DNA of 64,000 nucleotides from Endomychus coccineus. Lineage: Eukaryota > Arthropoda > Insecta > Coleoptera > Endomychidae. The notes under the pieces are model-generated. The model was not told the DNA's origin. It searched no databases and was given only the letters and a program-made list of their open reading frames with translations. The stretch spans positions 10,478,001-10,542,000 of the forward strand of contig OY294070.1 in assembly GCA_958510875.1 (NCBI GenBank), written 5' to 3'. The translations under genes and the position numbers were made by a program. Shown piece after piece: positions 22,901 through 30,198 of the stretch (position 1 is the stretch's first letter; every line of letters starts with the position of its first letter).

Positions 22901-25489
22901 AAGAGAGATTTATAAAGCTTCCATAACAATATTTTAAATGATCAGTTAGACCTATACCAAAGTGATCTTTTCCTTTGTATTTCTAAGCACTCTTAGAACA
23001 ATTCTTAGAAGATTGACATCGCTGCTCCCCCACATAGTGTGGTTGGCGCTGGCATCGCACCCCAGGAGAAGCGGGATCCCCATCTCCTCACAGTATCGAC
23101 ATAATTCGACCCACTCGACTGGAGGTACATGTTGGGACTCGTAAGGGAAATAGGTAGAATACAACTACCATCTCCCTCTCCAAGCTCGCAAAATTATATC
23201 CTAACGGGACCACTGCTAGGTCCCTGTGAAGGAATGCCGGCAAGGGAGTCAGATTCAAGTCTAGTGAATATGCAGGGCTCTAGGACGGTCTATAGTTGTA
23301 CAATAATGTAATGTATCACTGGTTTGGGTCATGCCTCTGACTTGACCCTGGTAGGCCCATGGTTCCTGAATCAGTGACACATTAATTGTTTGCTCAATGA
23401 CCTTTTTGCACAGCACGGTAGTTGAAGACTTGTCGTGCTGGAGGTTGATTTGCCTAAATTTTACCGACACGATGGCAGCAAACCTTATGCAAATCTTAGT
23501 TTTGGAGAAGTAGCTGTCTCATGGGGCCTCCCTAGGTAGCCCCATTTCAACAGCCGCCTCCTCCAGCGGACTCCGGCTTTTGATGAGTCATGTTCCGGTC
23601 CGCCTTGTTTCGCCTCAGGGTTAACTGAGCTCTGGTAGCCTTGATGTAAGGCTGGAAGTCGATCTCCTCAAGACGGTTAACCGACCGTTCAGCAAGCCAT
23701 ACTACAAGTCTTAGACCCACAGGTTCCTCTTTCCTTTCGAGAACTCCCCCCATTTGGAAGAGAGAGCCTCCTGGTTCTGTTTTTCCAAGCCATTTAAGAT
23801 TACTTGGTTTGGAAGTTGCATCTTTCCAGGTACCCATAGCATGGCCTTTCTCCGTTTAGGAAGACCACAGGGCTTTAGGGCCACTATTTAACAGCCACTC
23901 TTTGGAGGCGGCATCCACTGCTGTTATTAGCAGACACCTATGTCAAACTCTGGTGAAATGGAATCGTGGAGGGGTAATCTTCTCCGGGAGGGCGAAGATC
24001 ACGAAGTTGAGTAACTTCAGTAAATAGCGTTGGACAATAGTTTCGACAAATCTTTGATCAATACTTTAAGAGTATTTTAGTGGATACTACTATAAAGAAA
24101 TTCGCTTTTCCCAAATAACTTGAAAATCAAACATTACATTGGAAATTTTATACATACTTCCATATGAATGGACCTTCAGTAACGCAAGTTTCTCCCCATT
24201 TAACCGAAACTATCTGTTACCGTTTCCGATGTCCCCATGATAAACATCCCCATCTTGGGTACACTGTATACGAGGTCCGATCAAGTAGTAATGGAACTTT
24301 TTTCAAGAACTAATTTCACTTTGGATGGTTTTGGTGCTTACTTGTTGAAAATTCATGTCTACAGCTTTAATAAAAATACACTTTTAACAAATTTTCGCAA
24401 ACTAAAAGTCCATAGATAAAATCGTAAATGAAGTGAAATAGTCGCAGTTTTAGTAAGAAATACACTTTTCACAAATTTCGTTTTTATCAAACAAAACATG
24501 ACATGTTTCACCACACGGTGACTTTATCAAACAATAAATTGTATCGTATTGTTTGATAAGGTCACGTTTTGTTTCTTAAAAACGAAGTATTTTTTATTAA
24601 AACTGTGACTAATTTCACTTCATTTACGATTTTCTCTATGAACTGTTAATATTTTGTCAGCTCCGAAACTCTATTATCATAGAATTAGAGATATTTTACT
24701 TTATTGCGATTTCTTCGCTTTTTCAAAGTATTACTGAAGGTTTTCTTCCATAAAGCGGGCATTTTTTCATATTGATACTCTTCTGTTAACGTTGGAATCA
24801 TAGATTCACGCTTATTTTTCAGGTTTGACCGTTTTGGAACTTCAAAACAAATTACCCAAAGCTCGCGTAGTGTACGCGTCCGCCACAGGCGCGTCCGAAC
24901 CGAGAAATATGGCGTACATGGTTCGGCTGGGGATGTGGGGAGAAGGCACACCCTTCAAGGAATTCGCCGATTTTATATCGGCCGTAGAAAAACGTGGGGT
25001 CGGCGCGATGGAAATCGTCGCTATGGATATGAAATTAAGAGGTTAGTCGACGAACATTTTTTTTTAATTCGTTTCAATCGTTTTTTTTCCATTCCACAGG
25101 CATGTACATCGCGAGGCAGTTGAGTTTTCACGGCGTCGCCTTCAAGATCGAAGAGGTGCCGCTATCCAAAGATTTCGAAAAGGTGTACGACGCGAGCGTC
25201 AAGCTGTGGGTGGAGGCGATGCAGCGGTTCCACGAGGCCGCGGAGCTGGTCGACGCCGAAAATCGCATGCGCAAAACTATGTGGGGTCAGTTCTGGTCGT
25301 CGCATCAGCGTTTCTTCAAGTATCTGTGTATAGCGGCCAAAGTGCCGCACGCGGTTGGCGTGGCTCACGAGGCCATCAAGTGCGGCAAGTGCGTCGTTAT
25401 CGGTTTGCAGAGTACGGGCGAGGCGAGGACGCTCGAACAATTGGAGAGAGACGACGGCGAACTGACGGATTTCGTGTCGACGGCGAAAG
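10854..25489 (+). CDS. sno: strawberry notch (sno/SBNO), helicase-like nuclear regulator, eight 5' coding exons (partial, continues right)
   Basis: Exons are 10854-10926, 11001-11174, 14059-14202, 18611-18801, 20221-20488, 21129-21539, 24823-25041 and 25100-25489, all in phase (1870 bases, about 623 residues). The last ends at GTGAGT, so more exons lie beyond the window. Strawberry notch acts in the nucleus with Notch and EGFR signalling and belongs to the SF2-like P-loop NTPases. Here a disordered acidic, Met/Pro-rich N-terminus (1-194) is followed by [22 protein letters not shown] (Walker A, ~284-293), DECH (Walker B, ~401-404), [14 protein letters not shown] and MYIARQLSF, all as in SBNO1/2. 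Missing from the window is the second half (helicase C-terminal domain). The introns are rich in mobile elements, and the last contains the mariner satellite. The ATG at 10854 is the first in frame after the acceptor, but an earlier coding exon is possible. Confidence 0.93.
11001..11174 (+). CDS. sno: sno exon B
   Basis: It is preceded by CTACCTAG and ends CCAA|GTGAGT, phase 1 on both sides, 174 bases. It encodes [20 protein letters not shown] and a Met/Pro/Gly stretch ([11 protein letters not shown]), apparently disordered. Because it is a multiple of three with equal phases it could be skipped without a frameshift. Confidence 0.8.
11637..12895. mobile_element. Foldback/MITE-like element, copy 3 (TTA target duplication), in sno intron
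   Basis: The ends are TAGTCCAGGC and GCCTGGACTA, flanked by TTA on both sides (11634-11636, 12896-12898). Subterminal arms are inverted: GCGGGGGTCCACC near 11760 against GGCCCCCGCGGTC near 12782. The interior differs from copies 1 and 2 but again contains many copies of a module with GGGTCGCTGATCACGA or its inverse. Two lie in one orientation near 11890 and 12016; four in the other near 12222, 12364, 12490 and 12633. No coding capacity. Confidence 0.78.
12896..14058. other. AT-rich sno intron sequence
   Basis: Unique-looking AT-rich intron DNA with no element, exon or RNA gene recognised. It ends in the acceptor TGCGATGCAG (14049-14058). Confidence 0.4.
14059..14202 (+). CDS. sno: sno exon C (Met/Gly-rich)
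   Basis: It encodes [20 protein letters not shown] followed by a Gly/Pro/Met-rich stretch and ends CAGCAGA|GTAAGT. It is 144 bases, phase 1 on both sides, and much more GC-rich than the introns. The composition (Met, Gly, Ser, Gln) suggests a disordered, possibly activation-domain-like segment. It is a potential cassette exon. Confidence 0.82.
14203..15187. other. sno intron sequence before the mariner
   Basis: Intron DNA of mixed composition with no recognised gene or repeat. A short open stretch near 14931-15116 shows no family features. Confidence 0.4.
15188..16443 (-). mobile_element. Mariner transposon, nearly full length, inactive
   Basis: The TA-flanked element has ~29-bp terminal inverted repeats with one mismatch, beginning CGAGGGTCATTTGAAAA. 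The length, about 1.25 kb, is standard for mariner. Its single gene is on the minus strand and is described separately. It sits in the sno intron between exons C and D, antisense to sno. Confidence 0.93.
15255..16263 (-). pseudogene. Mariner transposase pseudogene (DD34D)
   Basis: It starts [18 protein letters not shown] and shows the N-terminal paired-like domain ([23 protein letters not shown]), the linker signature WVPRLLT, and the catalytic motifs VDETWIHHH (first Asp), HQDNARVH (second Asp) and [11 protein letters not shown] (third Asp). The C-terminus reads [11 protein letters not shown]. It is broken by a frameshift near 15672-15690 and by a stop plus frameshift after [10 protein letters not shown] (about 15365), so no functional enzyme is made. 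The upstream 45 codons in the same frame are leader sequence, not protein, because family members start at the MDKIEYR position. Confidence 0.9.
16444..17532. other. sno intron sequence between two mariners
   Basis: AT-rich DNA in which no gene, RNA or repeat family was recognised. Confidence 0.4.
17533..18266 (-). mobile_element. Internally deleted mariner
   Basis: The termini are imperfect inverted repeats (TACTAGGGTAAGGTGAAAAG at left; the right end reads inversely TACGAGGGCAAGTTGAAAAG). It is only 734 bp. The minus strand keeps a piece of transposase, with [11 protein letters not shown] (second catalytic Asp) and [12 protein letters not shown] (third Asp region), plus [13 protein letters not shown] upstream with a frame break. 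The DNA-binding N-terminus is deleted. It is a different subfamily from the element at 15188, judging by the terminal repeats. Confidence 0.85.
17717..18050 (-). pseudogene. Mariner transposase fragment
   Basis: The open part 17717-17947 encodes [20 protein letters not shown] and [20 protein letters not shown]. The upstream piece up to about 18050 continues in another frame ([19 protein letters not shown]). It covers only the middle of the catalytic domain and is non-functional. Confidence 0.8.
18267..18610. other. sno intron sequence before exon D
   Basis: Nothing recognisable. It ends in the acceptor TCGATGTTTAG (to 18610). Confidence 0.4.
18611..18801 (+). CDS. sno: sno exon D
   Basis: It joins in phase 1 from exon C and ends GAAGAG|GTAAGT in phase 0. 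It encodes [20 protein letters not shown], then [16 protein letters not shown], and a His/Gln/Glu-rich end (MHQHQEEEE) just before the conserved core. The N-terminal half of SBNO proteins is poorly conserved, so this assignment rests on phase, the splice sites and position. Confidence 0.82.
18880..19385. other. GC-richer block, probable mobile-element fragment
   Basis: This part of the D-E intron is noticeably richer in G and C than its surroundings and has overlapping open frames on the minus strand (18851-19183 and 19072-19365, the latter with [14 protein letters not shown]). I recognise no family. It directly adjoins a degraded transposase and may be the 5' part of the same element. Confidence 0.35.
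19392..19960 (+). pseudogene. Degraded DDE transposase (Tc1/mariner-type, insect HTH class)
   Basis: The plus strand encodes [20 protein letters not shown] and [20 protein letters not shown], typical of the helix-turn-helix N-terminus of a large insect transposase family. After a frameshift near 19600 comes [19 protein letters not shown]. Further on, near 19775-19860, a fragment [16 protein letters not shown] and PLHSPKV follows, which in relatives belongs to the catalytic domain around the second acidic residue. Several stops and frameshifts are present and the middle is deleted. It is an old, dead copy. Confidence 0.7.
20221..20488 (+). CDS. sno: sno exon E (start of conserved core)
   Basis: It follows TTCCATTACAG and ends CTCATAG|GTAAGA in phase 1. 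It encodes [17 protein letters not shown] sequence (here [20 protein letters not shown]), then [19 protein letters not shown], and [16 protein letters not shown], closely matching SBNO1/2 just upstream of the Walker A motif. Confidence 0.93.
20489..21128. other. sno intron E-F
   Basis: 640-base intron, GTAAGA to TTTTTTGCAG. No repeat or gene recognised. Confidence 0.6.
21129..21539 (+). CDS. sno: sno exon F (Walker A and DECH box)
   Basis: 411 bases, phase 1 on both sides. It contains [20 protein letters not shown] (Walker A with the P-loop Lys), [32 protein letters not shown], and [15 protein letters not shown] (Walker B, DECH). All residues expected for nucleotide binding are present. Codon use is strongly GC-rich against the AT-rich introns. 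The end is AAAACAG|GTATGT. Confidence 0.95.
21540..22500. other. sno intron sequence before the transposon cluster
   Basis: AT-rich intron DNA with no recognised gene or element. Confidence 0.4.
22501..22654. mobile_element. Small MITE with TACAGRGTGTCCC termini
   Basis: The 154-bp element has 34-bp terminal inverted repeats with three mismatches, starting TACAGAGTGTCCCAGGTTTT. Ends of the type TACAGGGTGTCCCA are very common in insects and insert at TA. It is non-coding. Confidence 0.8.
22692..22937 (+). pseudogene. Penelope-like element C-terminal GIY-YIG endonuclease domain (fragment)
   Basis: An 81-codon open stretch without a start codon encodes [42 protein letters not shown] and [20 protein letters not shown], ending in TAA. 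The GY...YIG pair and the spaced Arg and His residues fit the GIY-YIG nuclease that ends Penelope-like retroelement proteins, as do the C-x-x-C just before it and the terminal E-x-Y-K segment. The reverse transcriptase part is absent. No stop codon interrupts the stretch, so the insertion may be fairly young or only 5'-truncated. Confidence 0.78.
22952..23470 (-). pseudogene. Non-LTR retrotransposon endonuclease fragment
   Basis: On the minus strand, 23470-23261 encodes [10 protein letters not shown]...[16 protein letters not shown], the start of an apurinic-like endonuclease of insect non-LTR elements (Asn and Glu catalytic residues visible). 23164-22952 encodes [11 protein letters not shown]..., [20 protein letters not shown], containing the Asp-Asn/Ala-x-His segment. 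The part between is broken by stops and frameshifts. The reverse transcriptase is missing, so the copy is truncated at its 3' side. Confidence 0.8.
23547..23837 (-). pseudogene. Probable ORF1 (gag-like) tail of the same non-LTR element
   Basis: A 96-codon open stretch ends 76 bases before the endonuclease frame in the same orientation. Its part [20 protein letters not shown] and [17 protein letters not shown] resembles the C-terminal domain found just before the endonuclease ORF in insect elements of this kind. Resemblance was judged by eye only. Confidence 0.45.
23840..24410. other. sno intron sequence, partly retrotransposon 5' region
   Basis: The GC-richer part up to about 24010 is probably upstream sequence of the non-LTR element on the minus strand. 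The remainder is AT-rich with nothing recognised. Confidence 0.35.
24411..24640. repeat. Long imperfect inverted repeat (hairpin)
   Basis: The arm 24411-24535 pairs with 24548-24640 across a 12-base loop. Shared blocks include AAAATCGTAAATGAAGTGAA and ATCAAACAAT. The left arm has about 30 extra bases. As RNA, within the sno intron, it would form a long hairpin. It could be a foldback transposon relic, as no coding or clear target duplication is seen. Confidence 0.7.
24823..25041 (+). CDS. sno: sno exon G
   Basis: Between TTTTTCAG and AAGAG|GTTAGT, 219 bases, phase 1 on both sides. It encodes [40 protein letters not shown] and [15 protein letters not shown], almost identical to vertebrate SBNO over its length. 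SATGASEP is the motif III-like segment following the DECH box. Confidence 0.95.
25100..25489 (+). CDS. sno: sno exon H (last exon in window)
   Basis: It follows ATTCCACAG and ends GCGAAAG|GTGAGT in phase 1; the preceding intron is only 58 bases. It encodes [39 protein letters not shown] and [20 protein letters not shown], ending DFVSTAKG, as in SBNO1. Later exons are not in the window, so the next intron is at least 38.5 kb. Confidence 0.95.
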
Positions 25490-25562
25490 GTGAGTCATTT
25501 TAGCAGTAGCAGTATCATTTATTAACCATTATTATGCAAATTAATACATTTTTGTACAACTG

Positions 25563-25932
25563 TCAAAAAATATGACACTTCTTCATCTCTATCGATACGT
25601 CAACCCATTGTTTTTTTCGCCAAACAAAGTATTTTGATAAAAAAAAAATTGTTTTTCTACATAATCTCCTTTTAGCTCTATACCTACATTTTTCTAAACG
25701 GTGTTCCAACCTTTTTAACCCGTCAAAAAAGTATGATTTCGGAAGGTTCTCAAAAGAGGCATTTGTTTCGGCGATGACCTCGTTCGTCCCAAACCGTCGT
25801 CCGCCGAGCCATTTTTTTAAAAGCTTGGAAGAAGTCACTGGCGGCCAAATCTGGCGAATAAGGTGGATGTGAGAACGTTGATTGCAATTTCGTTCATTAT
25901 CAAAACATACATGAGAAAACACTGAAACATAG
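25563..25932 (-). mobile_element. Left-edge mariner 3' fragment, least decayed in sequence
   Basis: This copy encodes, on the minus strand, KKWLGGRRFGTNEVIAETNA and SFENLPKSYFFDGLKRLEHR, the last third of a mariner transposase. It retains GRRF where array monomers have a stop or a deletion. It lacks a mariner terminal repeat at its left (3') side, so it is truncated there. It marks the array boundary and may be nearest to the ancestral sequence. Confidence 0.75.
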
Positions 25933-28900
25933 TACGAGGGTCGTTCATTATCTCTTTAGAAAAAGATACAAAAACAAAGCATTTTGGTAAAAAAAAAATA
26001 TTTTTCTACATTATCTCCTTTTAGCTCTATAAATTTTTCTATACGGTGTTCCAACCCTTTTAACCCGTACAAAAAGTAGGATTTCGGAAGTTCCTCAAAA
26101 GAGGCATTTGTTTCGGCGATGACCTCCTCGTTCGTCCCAAACCGTCATCCGCCGAGCCATTTTTTTTTAAATTGGGAATAAGAAGAAGTCACTGGGGGCC
26201 AAATCTGGCGAATAAGGTGGATGTAAGAACGTTGATTGCAATTTCGTTCATTATCAAAACATACATGAGAAAACACTGAAACGTCATAGTACGAGGGTCG
26301 TTCTTTAACTCTTCAGAAAAAGATACAAAAACAAAGTATTTTGGTAAAAAAAAAATTTATTTTTCTACATAATCTCCTTTTAGCTCTATGCATTTTTCTA
26401 AACGGTGTTCCAAACTTTTTAACCCGTCCAAAAAGTAGGATTTCGGAAGGTCCTCAAAAGAGGCATTTGTTTCGGCGATGACCTCCTCGTTCGTCCCAAA
26501 CCGTCATCCGCCGAGCCATTTTTTTTTAAATTGGGAATAAGAAGAAGTCACTGGGGGCCAAATCTGGCGAATAAGGTGGATGTAAGAACGTTGATTGCAA
26601 TTTCGTTCATTATCAAAACATACATGAGAAAACACTGAAACGTCATAGTACGAGGGTCGTTCTTTAACTCTTCAGAAAAAGATACAAAAACAAAGTATTT
26701 TGGTAAAAAAAAAAATTTATTTTTCTACGTAATCTCCTTTTAGCTCTATGCATTTTTCTAAACGGTGTTCCAAACTTTTTAACCCGTCCAAAAAGTAGGA
26801 TTTCGGAAGGTCCTCAAAAGAGGCATTTGTTTCGGCGATGACCTCGTTCGTCCCAAACCGTCATCCGCCGAGCCATTTTTTTTAAATCTGGAAATAGGAC
26901 GAAGTCATTGGGGGCCAAATCCAGCGAATAAGGCGGATGTAAGAACGTTGATTGCAATTTTGTTCATTATCAAAACATACATGAGAAAACACTGAAACAT
27001 CATAGTACGAGGGTCGTTCTTTAACTCTTCAGAAAAAGATACAAAAACAAAGTATTTTGGTAAAAAAAAAATTTATTTTTCTACATAATCTCCTTTTAGC
27101 TCTATGCATTTTTCTAAACGGTGTTCCAAACTTTTTAACCCGTCCAAAAAGTAGGATTTCGGAAGGTCCTCAAAAGAGGCATTTGTTTCGGCGATGACCT
27201 CCTCGTTCGTCCCAAACCGTCATCCGCCGAGCCATTTTTTTTTAAATTGGGAATAAGAAGAAGTCACTGGGGGCCAAATCTGGCGAATAAGGTGGATGTA
27301 AGAACGTTGATTGCAATTTCGTTCATTATCAAAACATACATGAGAAAACACTGAAACGTCATAGTACGAGGGTCGTTCTTTAACTCTTCAGAAAAAGATA
27401 CAAAAACAAAGTATTTTGGTAAAAAAAAAATTTATTTTTCTACATAATCTCCTTTTAGCTCTATGCATTTTTCTAAACGGTGTTCCAAACTTTTTAACCC
27501 GTCCAAAAAGTAGGATTTCGGAAGGTCCTCAAAAGAGGCATTTGTTTCGGCGATGACCTCCTCGTTCGTCCCAAACCGTCATCCGCCGAGCCATTTTTTT
27601 TTAAATTGGGAATAAGAAGAAGTCACTGGGGGCCAAATCTGGCGAATAAGGTGGATGTAAGAACGTTGATTGCAATTTCGTTCATTATCAAAACATACAT
27701 GAGAAAACACTGAAACGTCATAGTACGAGGGTCGTTCTTTAACTCTTCAGAAAAAGATACAAAAACAAAGTATTTTGGTAAAAAAAATAATTTATTTTTC
27801 TACGTAATCTCCTTTTAGCTCTATGCATTTTTCTAAACGGTGTTCCAAACTTTTTAACCCGTCCAAAAAGTAGGATTTCGGAAGGTCCTCAAAAGAGGCA
27901 TTTGTTTCGGCGATGACCTCGTTCGTCCCAAACCGTCATCCGCCGAGCCATTTTTTTTAAATCTGGAAATAGGACGAAGTCATTGGGGGCCAAATCCAGC
28001 GAATAAGGCGGATGTAAGAACGTTGATTGCAATTTTGTTCATTATCAAAACATACATGAGAAAACACTGAAACGTCATAGTACGAGGGTCGTTCTTTAAC
28101 TCTTCAGAAAAAGATACAAAAACAAAGTATTTTGGTAAAAAAAATAATTTATTTTTCTACGTAATCTCCTTTTAGCTCTATGCATTTTTCTAAACGGTGT
28201 TCCAAACTTTTTAACCCGTCCAAAAAGTAGGATTTCGGAAGGTCCTCAAAAGAGGCATTTGTTTCGGCGATGACCTCGTTCGTCCCAAACCGTCATCCGC
28301 CGAGCCATTTTTTTTAAATCTGGAAATAGGACGAAGTCATTGGGGGCCAAATCCAGCGAATAAGGCGGATGTAAGAACGTTGATTGCAATTTTGTTCATT
28401 ATCAAAACATACATGAGAAAACACTGAAACATCATAGTACGAGGGTCGTTCATTAACTCTTTGGAAAATGTTACTAAAACAAAGTATTTTGGTAAAATAT
28501 TTTTTTATTTTTCTACATGATCTCCTTTCAGCTCTATACATTTTCTAAACGGTGTTCCAACCTTTTTAACCCGTCCAAAAAGTAGGATTTCGGAAGGTCA
28601 TCAAAAGAGGCATTTGTTTCGGCGATGACCTCCTCGTTCGTCATTTTTTTTAAAGCTGGGAATAGGAAGAAGTCACTGGGGGCCAAATCTGGCGAATAAG
28701 GCGGATGTAAGAACGTTGATTGCAATTTTGTTCATTATCAAAACATACATGAGAAAACACTGAAACATCATAGTACGAGGGTCGTTCTTTAACTCTTCAG
28801 AAAAAGATACAAAAACAAAGTATTTTGGTAAAAAAAATAATTTATTTTTCTACGTAATCTCCTTTTAGCTCTATGCATTTTTCTAAACGGTGTTCCAAAC

Positions 28901-30198
28901 TTTTTAACCCGTCCAAAAAGTAGGATTTCGGAAGGTCCTCAAAAGAGGCATTTGTTTCGGCGATGACCTCGTTCGTCCCAAACCGTCATCCGCCGAGCCA
29001 TTTTTTTTAAATCTGGAAATAGGACGAAGTCATTGGGGGCCAAATCCAGCGAATAAGGCGGATGTAAGAACGTTGATTGCAATTTTGTTCATTATCAAAA
29101 CATACATGAGAAAACACTGAAACATCATAGTACGAGGGTCGTTCATTAACTCTTTGGAAAATGTTACTAAAACAAAGTATTTTGGTAAAATATTTTTTTA
29201 TTTTTCTACATGATCTCCTTTCAGCGCTATACATTTTCTAAACGGTGTTCCAACCTTTTTAACCCGTCCAAAAAGTAGGATTTCGGAAGGTCATCAAAAG
29301 AGGCATTTGTTTCGGCGATGACCTCGTTCGTCCCAAACCGTCATCCGCCGAGCCATTTTTTTTAAATCTGGGAATAGGACGAAGTCATTGGGGGCCAAAT
29401 CCAGCGAATAAGGCGGATGTAAGAACGTTGATTGCAATTTTGTTCATTATCAAAACATACATGAGAAAACACTGAAACGTCATAGTACGAGGGTCGTTCT
29501 TTAACTCTTCAGAAAAAGATACAAAAACAAAGTATTTTGGTAAAAAAAATAATTTATTTTTCTACGTAATCTCCTTTTAGCTCTATGCATTTTTCTAAAC
29601 GGTGTTCCAAACTTTTTAACCCGTCCAAAAAGTAGGATTTCGGAAGGTCCTCAAAAGAGGCATTTGTTTCGGCGATGACCTCGTTCGTCCCAAACCGTCA
29701 TCCGCCGAGCCATTTTTTTTAAATCTGGAAATAGGACGAAGTCATTGGGGGCCAAATCCAGCGAATAAGGCGGATGTAAGAACGTTGATTGCAATTTTGT
29801 TCATTATCAAAACATACATGAGAAAACACTGAAACATCATAGTACGAGGGTCGTTCATTAACTCTTTGGAAAATGTTACTAAAACAAAGTATTTTGGTAA
29901 AATATTTTTTTATTTTTCTACATGATCTCCTTTCAGCTCTATACATTTTCTAAACGGTGTTCCAACCTTTTTAACCCGTCCAAAAAGTAGGATTTCGGAA
30001 GGTCATCAAAAGAGGCATTTGTTTCGGCGATGACCTCGTTCGTCCCAAACCGTCATCCGCCGAGCCATTTTTTTTAAATCTGGGAATAGGACGAAGTCAT
30101 TGGGGGCCAAATCCAGCGAATAAGGCGGATGTAAGAACGTTGATTGCAATTTTGTTCATTATCAAAACATACATGAGAAAACACTGAAACATCATAGT
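25933..30198 (-). repeat. Divergent left flank of the satellite (357-359 bp units)
   Basis: Unit lengths here are 357, 359, 357, 359, 359, 357, 357, 336, 357, 355, 357 and 355. They carry differences not seen deeper in the array, for example ATCTCCTTTTAGCTC instead of ATCTCCTTTCAGCTC and GTCGTTCTTTAACTCTTCAG instead of GTCGTTCATTAACTCTTTGG. From about 28438 units of interior type alternate with edge type. Confidence 0.85.
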
